Shown here in pieces: positions 16,694-25,347 of a stretch of 64,000 nucleotides of DNA. The stretch's first letter is position 1, and every line of letters starts with the position of its first letter. The position numbers were made by a program, and so were the translations under genes. A model generated the notes under the pieces. That model was not told the origin of the DNA. It worked only from the letters and a program-made list of their open reading frames with translations, and ran no database searches. The stretch is from the NCBI RefSeq assembly GCF_001854885.1, contig NZ_MDDV01000010.1, positions 1 through 64,000 of the forward strand, written 5' to 3'. The stretch comes from Ensifer sp. LCM 4579 (GTDB lineage: Bacteria > Pseudomonadota > Alphaproteobacteria > Rhizobiales > Rhizobiaceae).

Positions 16694-18004
16694 ATGATTC
16701 CACAGGAAATCATCCGGAAGAAAAGGGATGGCAGCGCGCTCGAGGCGGCGGAAATAGCCGCCTTCGTGAACGGGCTCGCCGAAGGATCGATTTCCGAAGG
16801 CCAGGTCGCCGCCTTTGCCATGGCGGTCTGGTTTTCCGGCATGGCTCGCGCGGAATGCGTGGCGTTGACGCTTGCCATGCGCGATTCCGGCGAAACGCTC
16901 GATTGGGGCGAGCTCAGCCGGCCCGTCGTCGACAAGCATTCCACCGGCGGCGTCGGCGACAATGTCTCGCTGATGCTGGCGCCGATCGTCGCCGCCTGCG
17001 GCGCCGCCGTGCCGATGATCTCGGGCCGCGGGCTCGGCCATACCGGCGGAACCCTGGACAAGCTCGAATCCATTCCCGGCTACGATATCCAGCCCTCGCC
17101 CGATCGGTTTCGCAAAGTCGTCGACGAGGTCGGCTGTGCGATCATCGGCCAGACGGCCAATCTCGCGCCTGCCGACAAGCGCCTTTATGCGATCCGCGAC
17201 GTGACGGCGACTGTCGATTCGGTGCCGCTGATCACCGCCTCGATCCTCTCGAAAAAGCTCGCCGCCGGCCTGCAATCGCTGGTGCTAGACGTGAAGCTCG
17301 GCAACGCCTCCTTCATGAACGATCCCGAGGAGACCGAAGTCCTCGCCCGGTCCCTGGTCGACGTCGCCAATGGCGCGGGGGTGCGGACTTCGGCCTTGAT
17401 CACCGATATGAACGAGCCGCTTGCGGATGCGGCGGGCAATGCGCTCGAGGTCGAGAACTGCCTGGCCTTTCTGCGCGGCGAAAAGAGGGGGACGCGCCTT
17501 GAGCAGGTGGTCATGGCCCTTGCTGCCGAAATGCTTGGCGCGGCCGGCGTCGCGCCTGACCGGGCGGAAGCGGAAGCCATGGCGCGCCGGGCCCTGGAGA
17601 GCGGGGCAGCGATGGAGCGTTTCGCTCTCATGATCCGGCGCCTCGGCGGGCCGGCCGATTTCGTCGATCGGCCCGAAACCTATCTCCCGAAGGCGCCGGC
17701 CGTCATACCGGTGCCGGCCGGCCGCGACGGTTATCTGGCGGCCTGCGAGACCCGCGAGCTCGGCATGGCCGTGATTGCGCTCGGCGGCGGGCGCACGCGC
17801 CCGGATGACCGGATCGATCACAGGGTCGGTCTTTCGCGTCTGGCGCCGCTTGGGACGAAGGTCGAAAAAGGTCAGCCGATCGCCCTGGTGCACGCCGCCG
17901 ACGGATCACAGGCCGAGGCGGTGCGGCAACGGATCGCGAGCCTCTATACGATTGCGGACGCCAAGCCCGAGCCGCTTTCGGTCGTCCGGTCGAGGATTAC
18001 TTGA
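16694..18004 (+). CDS. deoA: Thymidine phosphorylase
   Basis: A 436-residue cytosolic enzyme converting thymidine and deoxyuridine to base plus deoxyribose-1-phosphate. It begins MIPQEIIRKKRDG and has the phosphate-binding signature KHSTGGVGDNVSL and the GHTGGTLDKLES motif. It is the last gene of the nucleoside operon, and its end overlaps the convergent retropepsin gene by 8 bp. Confidence 0.95.
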   Translation: MIPQEIIRKKRDGSALEAAEIAAFVNGLAEGSISEGQVAAFAMAVWFSGMARAECVALTLAMRDSGETLDWGELSRPVVDKHSTGGVGDNVSLMLAPIVAACGAAVPMISGRGLGHTGGTLDKLESIPGYDIQPSPDRFRKVVDEVGCAIIGQTANLAPADKRLYAIRDVTATVDSVPLITASILSKKLAAGLQSLVLDVKLGNASFMNDPEETEVLARSLVDVANGAGVRTSALITDMNEPLADAAGNALEVENCLAFLRGEKRGTRLEQVVMALAAEMLGAAGVAPDRAEAEAMARRALESGAAMERFALMIRRLGGPADFVDRPETYLPKAPAVIPVPAGRDGYLAACETRELGMAVIALGGGRTRPDDRIDHRVGLSRLAPLGTKVEKGQPIALVHAADGSQAEAVRQRIASLYTIADAKPEPLSVVRSRIT

Positions 18005-18521
18005 CGAGGTGCAGCGTGCCGTTCTCGACCCGATAGGAGGAGAGGCGGCCGAGAAAGGACATGCCGACGAGCGTGCCGGAAAGCGCCTTGTCCGGCAGCA
18101 CCATGGCCTCGACATCCTTCAGCGAAATGCCGCCGATCTCGACGCGGTCGAGGCGGACATGGGCCGCTTCCACGACGCCGTTTGCCGTCTGTGCCCGCGC
18201 GTTGAACGAAAGGCTCCCGACGGCGATGCCGAAGCGCCGGGCTGCCGAGCTGTTGATGGCGACCACGCTGGCGCCGGTATCGACCAGCCCTGTTTCCGGA
18301 CGCCCGTTGATGCGAAATGTGCCGGCGAAATGGCCGGAGCGATCTGCCTCGAGGACCACGCCCATGCTGCTCGCATAGCTCGCCGCTGCAGGCGACGGGC
18401 CGGAGGTTCGAGGCGTAGCCGCGGTCTCTTCGGAGCGGTCGAGATAGTTCGAGGCAAGTTCTGGAACAACCAGAGCGAGGGCGGCAAGTCCACCGGCAAA
18501 AGCGAGGAGACGTGTGATCAT
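17997..18521 (-). CDS. Retropepsin-like aspartic protease with N-terminal anchor (TIGR02281 type)
   Basis: 174 residues from ATG 18521 (MITRLLAFAGGLAALALVV); the upstream start at 18584 adds an unconserved tail before the hydrophobic segment. The single aspartic-protease motif VDTGASVVAINSSAARRFGI is near the middle, and the typical C-terminal LSGTLVGMSFLGRLSSYRVE segment is present. Such proteins are membrane-anchored, with the catalytic domain in the periplasm, and are thought to dimerise. Substrate unknown. It converges with deoA, the stop codons overlapping. Confidence 0.87.
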   Translation of the reverse strand: MITRLLAFAGGLAALALVVPELASNYLDRSEETAATPRTSGPSPAAASYASSMGVVLEADRSGHFAGTFRINGRPETGLVDTGASVVAINSSAARRFGIAVGSLSFNARAQTANGVVEAAHVRLDRVEIGGISLKDVEAMVLPDKALSGTLVGMSFLGRLSSYRVENGTLHLVK

Positions 18522-18644
18522 ATTCCGGTTCCGTCGAGCATAGGGCGCGCTGGAACATATCAGCGGATCATTTAACAACCGCACAAGAAAGCCACCGGAA
18601 ATTCGGCGGGGATCGTCTGTTCTTGCCGTCTGGTTAAGGAAACT

Positions 18645-19274
18645 CTACTTCGTGCCGTACATGCGGTCGCCGGCATCGCCGAGCCCAGGCACGATGTAAC
18701 CTTTCTCATTCAGGTGGCTGTCGATCGACGCGGTGAAGATCGGCACGTCCGGATGCGCCGACTGGAAGTTGCGGATGCCTTCGGGGGCGGCCAGCAGGCA
18801 GAGGAAGCGGATGTTTTTCGCGCCGCGTTCCTTGAGCTTGTCGATCGCCGCGATCGAAGAGTTGCCGGTCGCAAGCATCGGATCGACGACGATGACGAGA
18901 CGTTCGTGGAGGCTTTCCGGCGCCTTGAAGTAATATTCGACGGGCTGCAGCGTTTCGTGGTCGCGATAGACGCCGATATGCGAGACGCGTGCGGAGGGCA
19001 CGAGTTCGAGCATGCCTTCGAGCAGCCCGTTGCCGGCGCGCAGGATCGAGGCAAAGACCAGTTTCTTGCCTTCGAGCACCGGCGAGTCGGTTTCCGTGAG
19101 CGGCGTCTCGATTCGCTCGATGGTGAGTTCCAGATCGCGCGTGACCTCGTAGCAGAGGAGCGTCGAGATTTCCTTCAGCAGCCGGCGGAAGCCTGCGGTC
19201 GATGTCTCCTTCTTGCGCATGATGGTCAGCTTGTGCTGCACCAGCGGATGATCGATCACTGTCACGCCGTCCAT
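18645..19274 (-). CDS. upp: Uracil phosphoribosyltransferase
   Basis: A 209-residue cytosolic enzyme making UMP from uracil and PRPP. It starts [20 protein letters not shown] and has the PRPP loop [16 protein letters not shown] and the uracil-site [14 protein letters not shown]-terminus, all classic Upp features. It lies on the opposite strand to the adjacent nucleoside operon and uses its product base. Confidence 0.96.
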   Translation of the reverse strand: MDGVTVIDHPLVQHKLTIMRKKETSTAGFRRLLKEISTLLCYEVTRDLELTIERIETPLTETDSPVLEGKKLVFASILRAGNGLLEGMLELVPSARVSHIGVYRDHETLQPVEYYFKAPESLHERLVIVVDPMLATGNSSIAAIDKLKERGAKNIRFLCLLAAPEGIRNFQSAHPDVPIFTASIDSHLNEKGYIVPGLGDAGDRMYGTK

Positions 19275-19509
19275 GGCTCACCTTCCTCGAAGAATAGGAT
19301 ATCCGCCCTCTTTTCCATGGAATGACGGGAGGCCGCAAGAGCGTTGCTCGAACTTGCCTGCGGAATGCTTCTTATTCCCCCCCGCCACCTTCTCCGGAGA
19401 ATGCGAGGCAAAAGACGTCGGTGCTGCGGAACCGAACCCGCCATTCGATTCCGGTCACACCTTCGTGATCGCAGCAGGTGAGCAGCGGCGAAGTTATCGC
19501 GGTTCCCAT

Positions 19510-19605
19510 AGCGTCGCGCGTCTTCTTGAGACGCGCAAGGACTGTAACGCTTTGAATCTGCGCGTCGAGCCTTCCGAAAATCGGCTACGATTTCGGGCCG
19601 AGGCG
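19510..19605 (+). repeat. Rhizobial intergenic mosaic repeat, family A, copy 1
   Basis: Same two-module structure as the copies at 30178-30274 and 61533-61637: a 5' hairpin around GCGCGTCTTCTTGAGACGCGC and a 3' module ending in CGATTTCGGGCCGA. It lies between divergent upp and the efflux operon. Confidence 0.75.
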
Positions 19606-19664
19606 TGGGTCCCATTCGCCCTTTCCGGGTGACCGGCAAAACTGTTGCGCTGCGGTAGAAATTA

Positions 19665-19682
19665 ACATACGTTGATGTATGT
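19665..19682 (+). promoter_or_regulatory. Palindromic operator upstream of the RND efflux operon
   Basis: Perfect inverted repeat ACATAC-GTTGAT-GTATGT, 92 bp before smeA. TetR repressors of RND pumps (AcrR-like) bind palindromes of this kind. A weak -35/-10 pair (TTGCGC 19645, TACGTT 19668) would place the operator over the promoter. The likely ligand-responsive repressor is the TetR gene at 24255. Confidence 0.65.
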
Positions 19683-19773
19683 ATATTAGCTTTCCGGTAT
19701 TTTCCTCCCGGATACCGGGCGCTTCACCCTTTCGGACCGAGCAGCACTGCGTGGCTGCGAGCAATCCCTTCGT

Positions 19774-20994
19774 ATGGACATCGCGATGCATATCAACAGA
19801 CCGACACTGGCCGCGCTGCTGGCAAGCGTGATTTTTCTCGCCGGGTGCCAGAAGAGCGAAGGTGAGCAGGCGGCGGCCCCGGCCTTTCCTCCGGCACAGG
19901 TCGCCGTCTTCACCACGGCTGCCGAACCACTGCCAATCACCAACGAGCTGCCGGGCCGCATCACGCCGACGCGTATTGCCGAAGTGCGACCGCGGGTATC
20001 CGGCATCATCGTCGAGCGAGTGTTCCAGCAGGGCTCCATGGTGAAGGAGGGCGACGTACTGTACCGGATCGATCCTGCCCCCTTCCAGGTCAGGGTCGAC
20101 AGTGCCCAGGCGACGCTGAAGCGTGCCGTGGCCGTGCGCGACCAGGCCAGGCAGACGGCCGAGCGGCAGTCGCGGCTGAAGGAGGCGCAGGTGGCGGCGG
20201 TCCAGCAATATGACGACGCGGTCGCCGCACTCGCCCAGGCGGAGGCCGATGTCGGCATAGCCGAAGCGGGATTGGCGGAAGCGAAGCTCAACCTCGAATA
20301 TGCCAACGTCACGGCGCCGATCAGCGGCCGCATCGGGCGGGCGCTGATTACCGAGGGTGCGCTCGTCAACGCCAACGGCTCGGACAACCTCGCGACGATT
20401 CAGCAGCTCGACCCGATCTATGCGGACTTCACGCAATCGGCGACGGACCTCATCCGTCTGCGCAAGGCGCTGGAGGACGGGCAACTGATCAGCGCCGACT
20501 ACGAGGCGCCGGTGCAATTGATCCTCGATGACGGAACCCGTTATGCCCACAAGGGCCGGCTGCTGTTCTCCGAGGCGGCCGTCGATGCGACGACAGGCCA
20601 GGTGACGCTGCGCGGCGAGTTCCCAAACCCGGATGGCGACCTGCTTCCGGGCATGTATGTGCGGGTCGAGATCGAGCAGGGGCTCGAGAAGAACGCCATT
20701 ACTGTTCCGCAACAGGCGGTGCAGCGCAACAATGCCGGCCAATCACAGGTCTATGTCGTGACGCCTGATAAGAAGGTCGAGTTCCGCAACGTCACGCTCG
20801 GCAGGACGGTCGGCAGCCGCTGGCAGGTGACGTCCGGTCTCGCGGCCGGCGAAAAGGTCATGGTCGAGGGTTTCCAGAAGGTCGGCCCCGGCGCGCCGGT
20901 CGAGCCCTCCGCATGGGACCCGAACGCAAAGCCCGAGACGGCGCAGGCCGCCTCGGCCGAGGCCGGCGAAGACTCTGCCACCGCACTGAAGTGA
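19774..20994 (+). CDS. smeA: RND efflux periplasmic adaptor lipoprotein (SmeA/AcrA-like)
   Basis: 406 residues; a second ATG at 19786 would give 402. It has a lipoprotein signal with lipobox LAGC (Cys25). The membrane-fusion-protein layout follows: a biotinyl-lipoyl-like part (PRVSGIIVERVFQQGSMVKEGDVLY), a long alpha-helical hairpin (about residues 105-180), lipoyl second half (APISGRIGRALITEGALV) and beta-barrel. It links the inner-membrane pump to an outer-membrane channel. The permease gene is 10 bp downstream. The gene name follows the S. meliloti SmeAB multidrug pump by similarity and context. Confidence 0.9.
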   Translation: MDIAMHINRPTLAALLASVIFLAGCQKSEGEQAAAPAFPPAQVAVFTTAAEPLPITNELPGRITPTRIAEVRPRVSGIIVERVFQQGSMVKEGDVLYRIDPAPFQVRVDSAQATLKRAVAVRDQARQTAERQSRLKEAQVAAVQQYDDAVAALAQAEADVGIAEAGLAEAKLNLEYANVTAPISGRIGRALITEGALVNANGSDNLATIQQLDPIYADFTQSATDLIRLRKALEDGQLISADYEAPVQLILDDGTRYAHKGRLLFSEAAVDATTGQVTLRGEFPNPDGDLLPGMYVRVEIEQGLEKNAITVPQQAVQRNNAGQSQVYVVTPDKKVEFRNVTLGRTVGSRWQVTSGLAAGEKVMVEGFQKVGPGAPVEPSAWDPNAKPETAQAASAEAGEDSATALK

Positions 20995-21004
20995 GAACCC
21001 GCCC

Positions 21005-24000
21005 ATGCCCAGTTTCTTCATTGACAGGCCGATCTTCGCCTGGGTGGTGGCGATCTTCATCATGGTCGCCGGCATCATCGCGATCCCGCTCTTGCCGGTA
21101 TCGCAATATCCGGACGTCGCCCCGCCGCAGATTTCGATCAACGCGACCTATCCCGGCGCCTCGTCGCAAGACACCTATCAGAGCGTCACGCGGCTCATAG
21201 AGAATGAGCTGAACGGCGTCGAGGGGCTGACGTATTTCGAATCGACATCGAGCGCTTCCGGCTCGGTCGAGATCAACGCCACATTTGCCCCCGGAACCGA
21301 CCCCAGCCAGGCCTCGGTCGATATCCAGAACCGTGTGCAGCGTGTCGAGCCGCGCTTGCCCGATTCGGTCCGGCAACAGGGCGTACAGGTGGACGAAGCC
21401 GGCTCCGGCTTCCTTCTGATCGTATCGCTCACCTCGACCGACGGTTCGATGGACGCGATCGGCCTTGGCGACTATCTGAGCCGCAACGTGCTGAACGAAA
21501 TCCAGCGCGTGCCGGGCGTCGGCCGGGCCCAGCTCTTCGCAACCGAACGCTCGATGCGCATCTGGCTCGATCCGGACAAGATGCTCGGGCTCAACCTGAC
21601 CGCCGCCGACGTAACTGCCGCGATCCAGGCGCAGAACGCCCAGATAGCCTCGGGCTCGATCGGCGCCCAGCCGAACCCGATCACCCAGCAGATCAGCGCC
21701 CCGGTGGTGATCAAGGGACAGCTTTCAACACCTGCGGAATTCGGCGCCATCGTGCTGAGGGCAAACGCCGACGGCTCGGCCGTGCGCCTGCGCGACGTCG
21801 CCCGGATCGAGATCGGCGGCGAGAGCTATTCCTTCTCGACTCGTCTCAACGGAAAACCCTCCGCCGCGATCGCCGTGCAGCTCTCGCCCAGTGGCAATGC
21901 GATGTCGACATCTGCGGCGGTCAAGGCGCGCATGGACGAGCTCGCGCAGTTCTTTCCGGCGGGGCTTGAATATTCCATTCCCTACGACACCTCGCCCTTC
22001 GTGAAGGTTTCGATCGAGAAGGTGGTGGAGACGCTCGTCGAAGCCGTCGCGCTCGTCTTCCTGGTAATGCTCCTGTTCCTGCAGAACATCCGCTACACCA
22101 TCATCCCGACGCTGGTCGTGCCGGTCGCCCTTCTCGGCACCTGCGCAGTGATGCTGGCGTTGGGCTTTTCCATCAACGTGCTGACGATGTTCGGCATGGT
22201 GCTGGCGATCGGCATCCTCGTCGACGATGCGATCATCGTCGTCGAGAATGTCGAGCGCATCATGTCCGAGGAGGGGCTGACGCCGAAGGAGGCGACCCGC
22301 AAGGCGATGAAGCAGATCACCGGTGCGGTAATCGGCATCACGCTGGTGCTTGCTTCGGTGTTCATCCCCATGGCCTTCTTCCCGGGTGCCGTCGGCGTCA
22401 TCTACCGCCAGTTCAGCCTGACCATGGTGGTCTCCATCCTGTTCTCGGCGTTGCTCGCGCTGTCGCTGACGCCGGCGCTTTGCGCGAGCTTCTTGAAACA
22501 GGTGCCGAAGGGTCATCATCACGCCAAGCGCGGCTTCTTCGGTTGGTTCAACCGCGGCTTCGACCGGACCTCCCGCGGCTATACGCGCGTGGTCGGCGGC
22601 CTCGTCACCCGCACCGGCCGTCTGATGCTCGTCTATCTGGCCCTGCTTGCGGGCCTCGGCTGGGCCTTCCTGCAATTGCCCTCCTCCTTCCTGCCGGACG
22701 AGGACCAGGGTTACGTTATCGTGATGATGCAACTGCCCTCGGAAGCGACGGGCAACCGCACGACCGAGGTGATCGAACAGGCGGAGCAGATCTTCGGCCA
22801 GGAGCCGGCGGTCAATCGGATCGTTGCCATCAACGGCTTCTCCTTCTTCGGCACCGGCCAGAATGCGGGACTTGCCTTCGTGACGCTGAAGGACTGGAGC
22901 GAGCGTGACGCCGACAATTCGGCCCAGGCGATCGCCGGCCGCGCGACGATGGCGATGAGCCGGATCAAGGACGCGATCAGCTTCGCGCTGTCGCCGCCGG
23001 CGATCCAGGGCCTCGGCACCACCGGCGGCTTCTCCTTTCGCCTGCAGGATCGCGCCGGTCTTGGCGAAACGGCGCTTGCGGAAGCGCGCGACCAGCTTCT
23101 CGGGCTTGCCGCACAGAGCAAGGTCGTGACCGGCGTTCGCTTCGAGGGCATGCCCGACGCCGCGCAGGTCAGCGTCACCATCGACCGCGAGAAGGCCAAC
23201 ACCTTCGGGGTGACCTTTGCCGACATCAACTCGACGATCTCGACCAATCTCGGCTCGTCCTATGTCAATGACTTCCCGAATGCCGGCCGCATGCAGCGTG
23301 TGACGGTGCAGGCGGACGAGATGAAGCGCATGCAGACGGCGGACCTTCTGAACCTCAATGTCCGCAATACGAATGGCGGCATGGTCCCGCTCTCCGCCTT
23401 TGCGACGGTCGAGTGGATCAAGGCACCGACGCAGACCGTCGGCTATAACGGCTATCCCGCCGTCCGCATCAGCGGCAATGCGGCGCCCGGCTACTCCTCC
23501 GGCGATGCCATCGCCGAAATGGAACGCCTGGCCGGCGAGTTGCCGGCGGGCTTCGGTTATGAATGGACCGGGCAATCGCTGCAGGAGATCCAGTCCGGGT
23601 CCCAGGCGCCGCTCCTGATCGCGCTCTCCTGCCTGCTGGTGTTCCTGTGCCTTGCGGCGCTTTACGAGAGCTGGTCGATCCCCGTCTCGGTGATCATGGT
23701 CGTGCCGCTCGGCGTCATCGGTGCGGTGCTGGCGGTAACGATGCGCGACATGCCGAACGACGTTTATTTCAAGGTCGGCCTGATCGCGATCATCGGGCTC
23801 TCGGCGAAGAACGCCATCCTGATCATCGAGTTTGCCAAGGAACTGAGAGATCAGGGCAGATCGCTGATTGACGCCACCCTGGAGGCGGTGCACCTGCGTT
23901 TCCGCCCCATCCTGATGACCTCGCTCGCCTTCACGCTCGGCGTGGTTCCGCTGGCGGTCGCGACGGGTGCAAGCTCGGCCAGCCAGCGCGCCATCGGCAC

Positions 24001-24145
24001 CGGCGTCATGGGCGGCATGATTTCGGCAACGGTGCTGGCGATTTTCTTCGTTCCCGTCTTCTTCGTGTTCATCGTGAAGATTTTCGGGCGCAGGAAAGCC
24101 GCGGACGCAGCCCCTGAGACCGGCTCCGCAAGCCCCGCCGAATAG
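21005..24145 (+). CDS. smeB: RND multidrug efflux permease (SmeB/AcrB-like, HAE1)
   Basis: 1046 residues, the usual length for hydrophobe/amphiphile RND pumps. It starts MPSFFIDRPIFAWVVAIFIM and has 12 membrane helices with two large periplasmic loops. The proton-relay pair is in GILVDDAIIVVENVERIM (helix 4), and helix 10 has the matching lysine segment GLSAKNAILIIEFAKEL. It exports drugs and plant compounds using the proton gradient. No outer-membrane channel gene lies beside it, as is common in alphaproteobacteria. Confidence 0.94.
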   Translation: MPSFFIDRPIFAWVVAIFIMVAGIIAIPLLPVSQYPDVAPPQISINATYPGASSQDTYQSVTRLIENELNGVEGLTYFESTSSASGSVEINATFAPGTDPSQASVDIQNRVQRVEPRLPDSVRQQGVQVDEAGSGFLLIVSLTSTDGSMDAIGLGDYLSRNVLNEIQRVPGVGRAQLFATERSMRIWLDPDKMLGLNLTAADVTAAIQAQNAQIASGSIGAQPNPITQQISAPVVIKGQLSTPAEFGAIVLRANADGSAVRLRDVARIEIGGESYSFSTRLNGKPSAAIAVQLSPSGNAMSTSAAVKARMDELAQFFPAGLEYSIPYDTSPFVKVSIEKVVETLVEAVALVFLVMLLFLQNIRYTIIPTLVVPVALLGTCAVMLALGFSINVLTMFGMVLAIGILVDDAIIVVENVERIMSEEGLTPKEATRKAMKQITGAVIGITLVLASVFIPMAFFPGAVGVIYRQFSLTMVVSILFSALLALSLTPALCASFLKQVPKGHHHAKRGFFGWFNRGFDRTSRGYTRVVGGLVTRTGRLMLVYLALLAGLGWAFLQLPSSFLPDEDQGYVIVMMQLPSEATGNRTTEVIEQAEQIFGQEPAVNRIVAINGFSFFGTGQNAGLAFVTLKDWSERDADNSAQAIAGRATMAMSRIKDAISFALSPPAIQGLGTTGGFSFRLQDRAGLGETALAEARDQLLGLAAQSKVVTGVRFEGMPDAAQVSVTIDREKANTFGVTFADINSTISTNLGSSYVNDFPNAGRMQRVTVQADEMKRMQTADLLNLNVRNTNGGMVPLSAFATVEWIKAPTQTVGYNGYPAVRISGNAAPGYSSGDAIAEMERLAGELPAGFGYEWTGQSLQEIQSGSQAPLLIALSCLLVFLCLAALYESWSIPVSVIMVVPLGVIGAVLAVTMRDMPNDVYFKVGLIAIIGLSAKNAILIIEFAKELRDQGRSLIDATLEAVHLRFRPILMTSLAFTLGVVPLAVATGASSASQRAIGTGVMGGMISATVLAIFFVPVFFVFIVKIFGRRKAADAAPETGSASPAE

Positions 24146-24154
24146 GTCATGTTC

Positions 24155-24184
24155 GCGGCCCGCCCTTGACCGGTGGGCCGCTTT
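24155..24184 (+). terminator. Hairpin between smeB and smeR
   Basis: A 10-bp stem (GCGGCCCGCC with GGTGGGCCGC, one G-U pair) with a 7-base loop, followed by TTT. It lies 10 bp after smeB. The short T-run suggests partial termination, which would lower expression of the downstream regulator. Confidence 0.65.
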
Positions 24185-24207
24185 ACAGCGCCGCGCGTCT
24201 TTGTCCT
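24184..24207 (+). repeat. Mosaic repeat family A fragment
   Basis: ACAGCGCCGCGCGTCTTTGT followed by a short diverged stretch matches the 5' module of the family A repeat; the second hairpin arm and 3' module are missing. It is directly after the smeB hairpin. Confidence 0.5.
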
Positions 24208-24254
24208 TGAATAGAGCAGCATTTGAGGAAAGATGCAGTCGCAAGGAGACTGCC

Positions 24255-24917
24255 ATGCGCCGAACCAAGGCCGATGCCGATGCGACCCGGAAGAAGATCC
24301 TGAACGCCGCCGAGCGCATGTTTTACGAAAAGGGCGTCTCCAACACGACACTCGATCAAGTGGCGAGTGAAGCGGGGGTCACGCGCGGCGCCGTCTACTG
24401 GCATTTCGCCAACAAGACGGATCTCTTCCTGGCGCTCTACGAAGCGGTGCCGCTGCCTCATGAGGACATGATCGCGCGCGACATCGAATCCGAAGCCTTC
24501 GACACGCTGGTGATCGTCGAAAGGGCCACCGGCGATTGGCTGGAGACGCTCGCCAGGGACGAGCAGCGCCAGCGCATCCTATCGATCATGCTCCGCTGCG
24601 ACTACGACCACGCCATGTCGGCCGTGCTGGCGAAGCAAAGGGAAATCGATGAGCGGCACAATGCCATGCTCGAACTCGCCTTCTCCCGGGCGCTGGAGAG
24701 AGGGCAGTTGCGGGAGCGTTGGACACCCGCCTCCGCCGTGCGTGCGCTGCATTGGATGATGATGGGACTGTGCACCGATTGGCTGCTCTTCGGCCGCAGC
24801 TTCGATCTGGTGGCAGAGGGGCGCGATACGCTTCGGCACCTCTTTTCAGGCTTCAGAGGCGAGGGGATGATCCGCCGGCCGTTCTCGACCCAACGCAGCG
24901 AAGAGGACGTGCAATAA
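24255..24917 (+). CDS. smeR: TetR-family repressor of the RND pump (SmeR/AcrR-like)
   Basis: 220 residues from ATG 24255 (AAGGAG at 24243-24248); the longer frame from 24201 is not needed. The N-terminal helix-turn-helix (TLDQVASEAGVTRGAVYWHFANKTDLF) is typical of AcrR/TtgR regulators, with a ligand-binding C-terminal domain including the usual ALHWMMMGLCTDWLL segment. It is encoded downstream and co-directional with smeAB, instead of divergent as acrR is. It probably represses smeAB through the palindrome at 19665. Confidence 0.9.
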   Translation: MRRTKADADATRKKILNAAERMFYEKGVSNTTLDQVASEAGVTRGAVYWHFANKTDLFLALYEAVPLPHEDMIARDIESEAFDTLVIVERATGDWLETLARDEQRQRILSIMLRCDYDHAMSAVLAKQREIDERHNAMLELAFSRALERGQLRERWTPASAVRALHWMMMGLCTDWLLFGRSFDLVAEGRDTLRHLFSGFRGEGMIRRPFSTQRSEEDVQ

Positions 24918-24960
24918 CGGCTTCCGCGTGAGCGACCCTTTCGCTGCCTGCCTTCAAAGC

Positions 24961-25347
24961 TCAAGCCGCCAGAACTCTGACCGCCGCGCTGACGATGTCG
25001 TCCTGAGTTGCCGGTTTGTCAATCAGCACGGCATCACCCCACTTCGTTTGCATCTCCGGTGTCAATTTTTGCCCGCTATAGAACAGGAACGGGATGCCGC
25101 GGTGGGTGAGCAGGTCGCTTACCGCCTCCGTCGTCGCCGTTCCGAGACGGATATCGAGAATTGCTATGGAGACCGGTTCGCTCTCCGCTGCATCCAGGGC
25201 CTCTGGAAGCGTCATGAAAGGCCCGGCGATCTCGGCTCCGGCGTCGCGAAACGCCGCTTCGAGATCGAGAGCGATCAAGATTTCGTCCTCGGCGATCAGG
25301 ATCCTGGTGCCCTGTAGCGGATGATGCTCGTCAACCTTCCGCTCCAT
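24961..25347 (-). CDS. Single-domain response regulator
   Basis: 128 residues consisting only of a receiver domain: acidic pair in ILIAEDEILIALD, phosphorylation aspartate in IAILDIRLG, and lysine in LIDKPA. No output domain. Its start overlaps the end of the large HWE kinase gene by 17 bp on the same strand, so the two are translationally coupled and the kinase is its likely phosphodonor. Confidence 0.9.
   Translation of the reverse strand: MERKVDEHHPLQGTRILIAEDEILIALDLEAAFRDAGAEIAGPFMTLPEALDAAESEPVSIAILDIRLGTATTEAVSDLLTHRGIPFLFYSGQKLTPEMQTKWGDAVLIDKPATQDDIVSAAVRVLAA

Larger units (their letters stand above)
19275..19773. other. Intergenic region with mosaic repeat and efflux promoter
   Basis: No gene is supported. 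From left to right it holds the upp leader, a full mosaic repeat copy at 19510-19605, and the smeA operator region near 19645-19682. Confidence 0.6.

Noticed and set aside
19510-19605. CRISPR-like direct repeats from the recurring intergenic sequences
   Set aside because: The copies are far apart, single, and mosaic; there is no regular repeat-spacer array and no cas gene.
21725-24319. An 864-residue minus-strand frame opposite smeB
   Set aside because: His/Arg/Asp-rich shadow of the RND permease with no recognisable domain.
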